11,741 nt of DNA from an uncultured Saprospiraceae bacterium (GTDB lineage: Bacteria > Bacteroidota > Bacteroidia > Chitinophagales > Saprospiraceae), in NCBI GenBank assembly GCA_938002705.1, contig CALLAG010000251.1:1-11741 (forward strand), written 5' to 3'. The notes below the pieces were generated by a model, which saw only the letters and a program-made list of their open reading frames with translations, did not search any database and was not told the DNA's origin. Positions 8,171 to 11,741 of this stretch are shown here, one piece after another. How positions within the stretch are numbered: position 1 is the first letter of the stretch; every line of letters begins with the position of its first letter. The translations under genes and the position numbers were made by a program.

Positions 8171-11100
8171 ATTGGACTTGATATTATTGCTGGTATAGAT
8201 ATATGTTGATTGATCATTTACACCAAAGATATATTTATCTTTATTTATTAGCTCTATGTCTCGTATTTCTCCTTTTATAGATAAGCTCTCAGCAGTATCT
8301 ATTCTATATCCAGTGTTGGATTTTTCACCATATAGCAGCCATCCTGTAGAGGCATCTTCTCTACCGTATTGTGGTAGGATAAGATGATGATTACCTCCCA
8401 TAAGTATATCATCATTACCGTCTTTGTCTATATCTGTTGCTATGGCTATATGGGTGGAGGAGTATTGTATCTGTTGTGGTAATGTACTTTTAATGTAACC
8501 ATCATCAGAGCTGATGTATAATGCAGTCTCCGTATCGTCTATAGATAGTACTGATGCATTATCTACTATATCTTGTCCGAATAGAGATGTCATATCTGAC
8601 TCAGCATATTGCTGATGCCGTAAGACCTTTTTCTTTACAGCAGGTAATTGGGATCTTAATAAATCGAAATCTATAATAGGGTAGTCCACCCCCTCTACTG
8701 TCTCACAGAGAATCTGTTCTGCAGATCCGTTATTATCAAAGTCTCCTATGTACAATTTATTACGGTCGCTTATGGCAGAATTACTTCCTACATTTCCTAT
8801 TAGGATATCCTCTTTTCCATCTTTATTGAGGTCATGCATTAGTATATTATTCCATAGTCCACTTGACTTATTAAAACCATAATTTTTGTCATCTATGACT
8901 AAGCTGTTATCCTTTGAGATAAGAACTGTTACAGGCATCCACTCGCCTGTTATTATTATATCAGTTCTGCTATCACCATTGATATCAGTAATAGCGCTGT
9001 CGGTTATTATGCCTATATTTTTTAGTGCTTCTATACTAAGATCACTAAATGTATTATCACCATTATTTTTAAAGATATATGCCGAGCCAGGGGTTCCATA
9101 GCTGAGGTTACTGTTGTTACTCCCTAAGAATATGTCTTGATATCCATCATTATCTACGTCAATAATGCTTACTGTAGAAGTAGCTATCGGTGATTCAAAT
9201 TTTATACTGTTATGAGATAACTTATATGATCCTTGTCCATCATTGAGGTATATCGCGTCATGTAGTTCTGGAGCATATCTTGAGAAGGCTGTGCCTCCGT
9301 GAGCTACATACATATCAAGATCACCATCATTATCACTATCAAAGAATATGGCATCTGTAACTTCAGATTTTTGTTTTGACTCAAAGTAAGTAGTTACTCC
9401 TTCATACTTGCCATTATTATTGATATAAAGTGTAGAGCTTTGATTTTTGGCTCCTCCTATAAATATATCATCATCTCCATCGCTGTCCACATCACCCGTT
9501 ATTATGGCGGGCCCTTTCTCTGTATTCATTTTATACATGAGAGGCTCTCTGTTAAATTGATTAAAGTAAGGCTGTGCATGCTGGTAATCTATACTGTCTA
9601 CTAAGAGAAGTATAGGAGTCTTATTGATAGTGATATCTGAGAGATTAGGACTTGCAGATAATGTGATGGTTTGTGTTTCGTTAGTTTTTAAGTTAGTAAC
9701 TATGTCAGTGCTTCCATTAGGTGAGATAATCTTTATGCTATCAACGATAGTACATTGGCCCAGTCCAAAATGCAGCTTGTAGGAAACTGATGACTGAAAA
9801 CCTCTAGAAGGGTACAGCTCATTCATCATCGTTTTGTCACAAGCATATAGGATGATTTTTGTTCCTATTCCGAATGGATTTTTTGCTTCACCTTTTATCA
9901 CAAATTGGATATAGTTGTTGTTAGATTGTTCTCGTTCTTTATTGATGTATATAGAAGCATCTTGATTGACATTATTGATGATGAGGTCGAGATCACCATC
10001 ATTGTCCAGATCAGCATAAGCAGACCCATTACTAAAACTCGGCATGTCAAGGCCCCAATTCTTACTTACATTCACATAATTAAAATCTCCCGAATGTGAG
10101 AACATAGCATTAGGTATAGCTTCAGAGCTCATGGTGTCTATAAGCTGCTTGACGCCTTTCTCCTTATACTTCATTATTAGCTGTGAGGCGGCTTCATTAC
10201 CTGCGAAGTCGAGATAATCTCTGTCTAATAGATCCTTGTATATGCCATTACTTATGAAGATGTCTTTGTATCCATCATTATTATAATCTTGCATAAGGCA
10301 GGACCAACTCCAGTCAGTATCTTCCACATGAGCATGCCGACCTATCTCTAAGAATTGATGGCCATCTACATTATATTGTAATGTGTTACGTGGGACTTGA
10401 TGTGAGTACCCTGCTTTGACAGATCTGTGATACTTATTCCAGTTGTCATAGACGGCTTTCGTTTTTTTCCTCTCTATAGTGGATGGATACATCTCTGTGA
10501 CCATAAGATCGGGTAGGAGGTCATTATTGAGATCTGCGGCATCTGCTCCCATAGAGCCTAATGAGAAACACTCGAAGTATTCTTCTCCCTGTTCTTGGAA
10601 TAGACCGTTCTGTTGATTGATATATAAGTAGTCTTTCTCGAAGAAGTCATTGGATATGTATAGATCTGGCCATCCATCTAAGTTAAAGTCACTTACAGTT
10701 ATTCCTAATCCAAATCCTATCTCACTTGAGTATATCCCTGATTCTTGTGTGACGTCCTTATATACGCCATCATCATTTCTTAATAGTTTATTACCATCCT
10801 TATTATGCTCGTCTCTCTTATCTTTTATTAGGTCAAAACCTCCTATAGCTCTAATAGAGTTATTAAGAAGATAACAATCAAGATCACCATCTCTATCATA
10901 ATCAAAGAATGCCGACTGTATACCTAATCCTATAATATCTAATCCATAGGCTTCTGAAGATTCTGTAAATGTCAAGTCACCATTATTGATGAAGAGTTCG
11001 TTGTGTCGATTCTTGCCATTAGGAGGACCCGCCTTACAGACGTAGATGTCTAGGTAGCCATCTGCATTAATATCCACGAATACTGCACCTGAGGACCAGA

Positions 11101-11443
11101 TGTCAGAGCAGGTAACTCCTGCAGATTGGCTGATATTTTTGAATTTCAGATTGCCTTCGTTGAGATATAATTGATTGTCTACAAGATTACCAGTGAAATA
11201 TATGTCGTCTAAGCCGTCGTTGTTGATATCGCCCACAGCAACGCCTGCGCCATTATAGAAGTTTCTGTAAGTATATGGATTGAGGGCAGAAGTATATTCT
11301 AATTGATTTCGGAAGGTAATGCCAGTATTCTCGTTAAGCGTATATAGAGTATCTCTAATTTCTACCACATCACTATTACAGGACAGACCTAATAATAAGG
11401 TAAGGGTAGAAAAGAAGAGTAATCTTATAAATCTATCTGGCAT
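8168..11443 (-). CDS. Giant FG-GAP/VCBS-repeat lipoprotein with ASPIC/UnbV domain (VCBS-1)
   Basis: The first gene after the SusD-like gene encodes 1091 residues. The signal peptide starts MPDRFIRLLF and ends at LLGLSC with C22 as the lipidation site, followed by Asn-Ser-Asp. Seven calcium-loop motifs begin near residues 72, 124, 181, 252, 304, 386 and 479. An ASPIC/UnbV domain covers about 510-593 (NPFGIGTKI, RGFQSS and HFGLG motifs; the usual WPxG is altered to SPNG). Loops then recur near 651, 702, 762, 820, 871, 901 and 1004. Two of the loops (near 304 and 820) lack the usual Gly. It is collinear over its full length with VCBS-2 and VCBS-3 and closer to VCBS-2 (shared SNDFF, DYLYINQ and DFDNNGS blocks). 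Its ATG is only about 18 nt past the T-tract of the susD terminator and I see no convincing promoter in that gap, so expression by terminator read-through is likely. The predicted role is surface binding or scaffolding for the adjacent SusCD system; no enzymatic motif is visible. Confidence 0.93.
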   Translation of the reverse strand: MPDRFIRLLFFSTLTLLLGLSCNSDVVEIRDTLYTLNENTGITFRNQLEYTSALNPYTYRNFYNGAGVAVGDINNDGLDDIYFTGNLVDNQLYLNEGNLKFKNISQSAGVTCSDIWSSGAVFVDINADGYLDIYVCKAGPPNGKNRHNELFINNGDLTFTESSEAYGLDIIGLGIQSAFFDYDRDGDLDCYLLNNSIRAIGGFDLIKDKRDEHNKDGNKLLRNDDGVYKDVTQESGIYSSEIGFGLGITVSDFNLDGWPDLYISNDFFEKDYLYINQQNGLFQEQGEEYFECFSLGSMGADAADLNNDLLPDLMVTEMYPSTIERKKTKAVYDNWNKYHRSVKAGYSHQVPRNTLQYNVDGHQFLEIGRHAHVEDTDWSWSCLMQDYNNDGYKDIFISNGIYKDLLDRDYLDFAGNEAASQLIMKYKEKGVKQLIDTMSSEAIPNAMFSHSGDFNYVNVSKNWGLDMPSFSNGSAYADLDNDGDLDLIINNVNQDASIYINKEREQSNNNYIQFVIKGEAKNPFGIGTKIILYACDKTMMNELYPSRGFQSSVSYKLHFGLGQCTIVDSIKIISPNGSTDIVTNLKTNETQTITLSASPNLSDITINKTPILLLVDSIDYQHAQPYFNQFNREPLMYKMNTEKGPAIITGDVDSDGDDDIFIGGAKNQSSTLYINNNGKYEGVTTYFESKQKSEVTDAIFFDSDNDGDLDMYVAHGGTAFSRYAPELHDAIYLNDGQGSYKLSHNSIKFESPIATSTVSIIDVDNDGYQDIFLGSNNSNLSYGTPGSAYIFKNNGDNTFSDLSIEALKNIGIITDSAITDINGDSRTDIIITGEWMPVTVLISKDNSLVIDDKNYGFNKSSGLWNNILMHDLNKDGKEDILIGNVGSNSAISDRNKLYIGDFDNNGSAEQILCETVEGVDYPIIDFDLLRSQLPAVKKKVLRHQQYAESDMTSLFGQDIVDNASVLSIDDTETALYISSDDGYIKSTLPQQIQYSSTHIAIATDIDKDGNDDILMGGNHHLILPQYGREDASTGWLLYGEKSNTGYRIDTAESLSIKGEIRDIELINKDKYIFGVNDQSTYIYTSNNIKSN

Positions 11444-11460
11444 TAATCATCATATCATTC

Positions 11461-11501
11461 TAAAAAGAAAGGGCTGCTTTCTTATATGGAAAGCAGCCCT
11501 T
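11461..11501 (-). terminator. Strong intrinsic terminator after the SusD-like gene
   Basis: A perfect 13-bp inverted repeat, AAGGGCTGCTTTC (11469-11481) and its complement (11489-11501), is separated by a 7-nt loop. On the minus strand the stem is followed by TTTCTTTTTA (to 11461, counting the last stem T's), so it acts leftward, 24 nt after the SusD stop. On the plus strand the stem is followed by an A-rich stretch, so it is not a rightward terminator. It separates susD from the VCBS block but probably leaks. Confidence 0.88.
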
Positions 11502-11524
11502 AAAAATATTAATTCTTATCGTAA

Positions 11525-11741
11525 TTAGTAGCCAGGATTCTGAGTTAATGTACCTGCACTTGCTTGTAACTGTGCATCAGGAATAGGGAATATAGCTACG
11601 TGATCTGGTGAAGGTGCTTTCTCCCACCAAGAACCACTTGTATATACTCCGAATCTGATTTGATCAGTTCTTCTTGAAGCTTCTTGGAACATTTCTCTTC
11701 CTCTCTCAGCTAAGAAACCGTCAGCATCGATTGATGATAAC
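11525..11741 (-). CDS. SusD/RagB-family nutrient-binding outer-membrane lipoprotein, C-terminus only
   Basis: The last 71 codons and the TAA stop (11527-11525) are present; the rest lies off the right edge. The segment carries hallmark SusD/RagB C-terminal features: an AERGREMFQEASRRTDQIRFG-like stretch (conserved E-R-x-R-E-x-F and R-R-x-D-x-I-R-F-G), then W38-W39 with a following Lys, then FPIP (51-54), ending in QNPGY at the very C-terminus. SusD proteins are surface lipoproteins that close over a SusC TonB-dependent transporter and deliver oligosaccharides or other large nutrients. A SusC gene is therefore expected further right, upstream on this strand. Substrate cannot be inferred from the C-terminus. 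The gene ends in a strong terminator 24 nt downstream, with the VCBS block beyond it. Confidence 0.93.
   Translation of the reverse strand, partial: LSSIDADGFLAERGREMFQEASRRTDQIRFGVYTSGSWWEKAPSPDHVAIFPIPDAQLQASAGTLTQNPGY

Noticed and set aside
1047..11443. Recurring Asp/Asn-rich DNA motifs taken as a CRISPR array or tandem DNA repeat
   Set aside because: The spacing is irregular (about 50-90 codons), the copies vary in sequence but keep the DxDxDG protein pattern, and they remain in frame. They are protein repeats, not a DNA array.
1047..11443. RNA-binding or enzyme annotation for the giant proteins
   Set aside because: Database entries for this type sometimes carry such labels, but I see only FG-GAP/VCBS loops and an ASPIC/UnbV domain behind lipoprotein signals, with no nucleic-acid-binding or catalytic motif.
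2047..11528. Several plus-strand open frames of 60-82 codons opposite the VCBS genes (2047-2262, 3189-3437, 3886-4110, 5014-5205, 8886-9101, 9905-10099, 10650-10874, 11319-11528)
   Set aside because: All lie largely or wholly opposite well-supported repeat-rich coding sequence. The periodic Asp/Asn codons suppress antisense stops, and the translations resemble no protein family.

Overview
The window looks like an accessory region of a Bacteroidota (Bacteroidetes) chromosome. It is AT-rich. It holds the C-terminus of a SusD/RagB-family protein, several lipoproteins with acidic residues just after the lipobox cysteine, and promoter-like TTTG / TAnnTTTG elements of the kind this phylum uses. Genus-level assignment is not possible from the sequence alone.

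Layout. The right end (11525-11741, minus strand) is the last 71 codons of a SusD-like outer-membrane lipoprotein. It is followed by a strong intrinsic terminator (stem 11469-11501). Immediately beyond the terminator, on the same strand, lies a tight four-gene block read right to left. VCBS-1 (8168-11443) is a giant FG-GAP/VCBS plus ASPIC/UnbV lipoprotein. A 191-residue lipoprotein of unknown function follows (7592-8167), then VCBS-2 (4288-7587) and VCBS-3 (1047-4295). The junctions are 0 nt, +4 nt and an 8-nt overlap, so the block very probably forms one polycistronic mRNA of about 10.4 kb. The left end carries a TetR-family regulator on the plus strand (380-1054), which overlaps the tail of VCBS-3 by 8 nt. 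A divergent minus-strand gene runs off the left edge, and only its N-terminal 80 codons, starting with a hydrophobic leader, are visible. The 138-bp gap between these two divergent genes contains candidate promoters and three CTATC repeats spaced exactly 21 bp apart.

How they may work together. SusD partners a SusC TonB-dependent transporter, which should lie off the right edge, in capturing and importing oligosaccharides or other large nutrients. The three giant lipoproteins are full-length paralogs. Each has seven Ca-binding-type loops, then an ASPIC/UnbV domain, then up to seven more loops. They are probably anchored on the cell surface, where they could act as binding or scaffold proteins for the SusCD substrate; that role is inference. 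No catalytic domain is seen, so the substrate cannot be named. The TetR gene may regulate its divergent neighbour or itself; nothing ties it to the VCBS operon except the convergent overlap.

No stretch longer than 300 bp lacks a gene. No tRNA, rRNA, CRISPR array or insertion sequence was seen.
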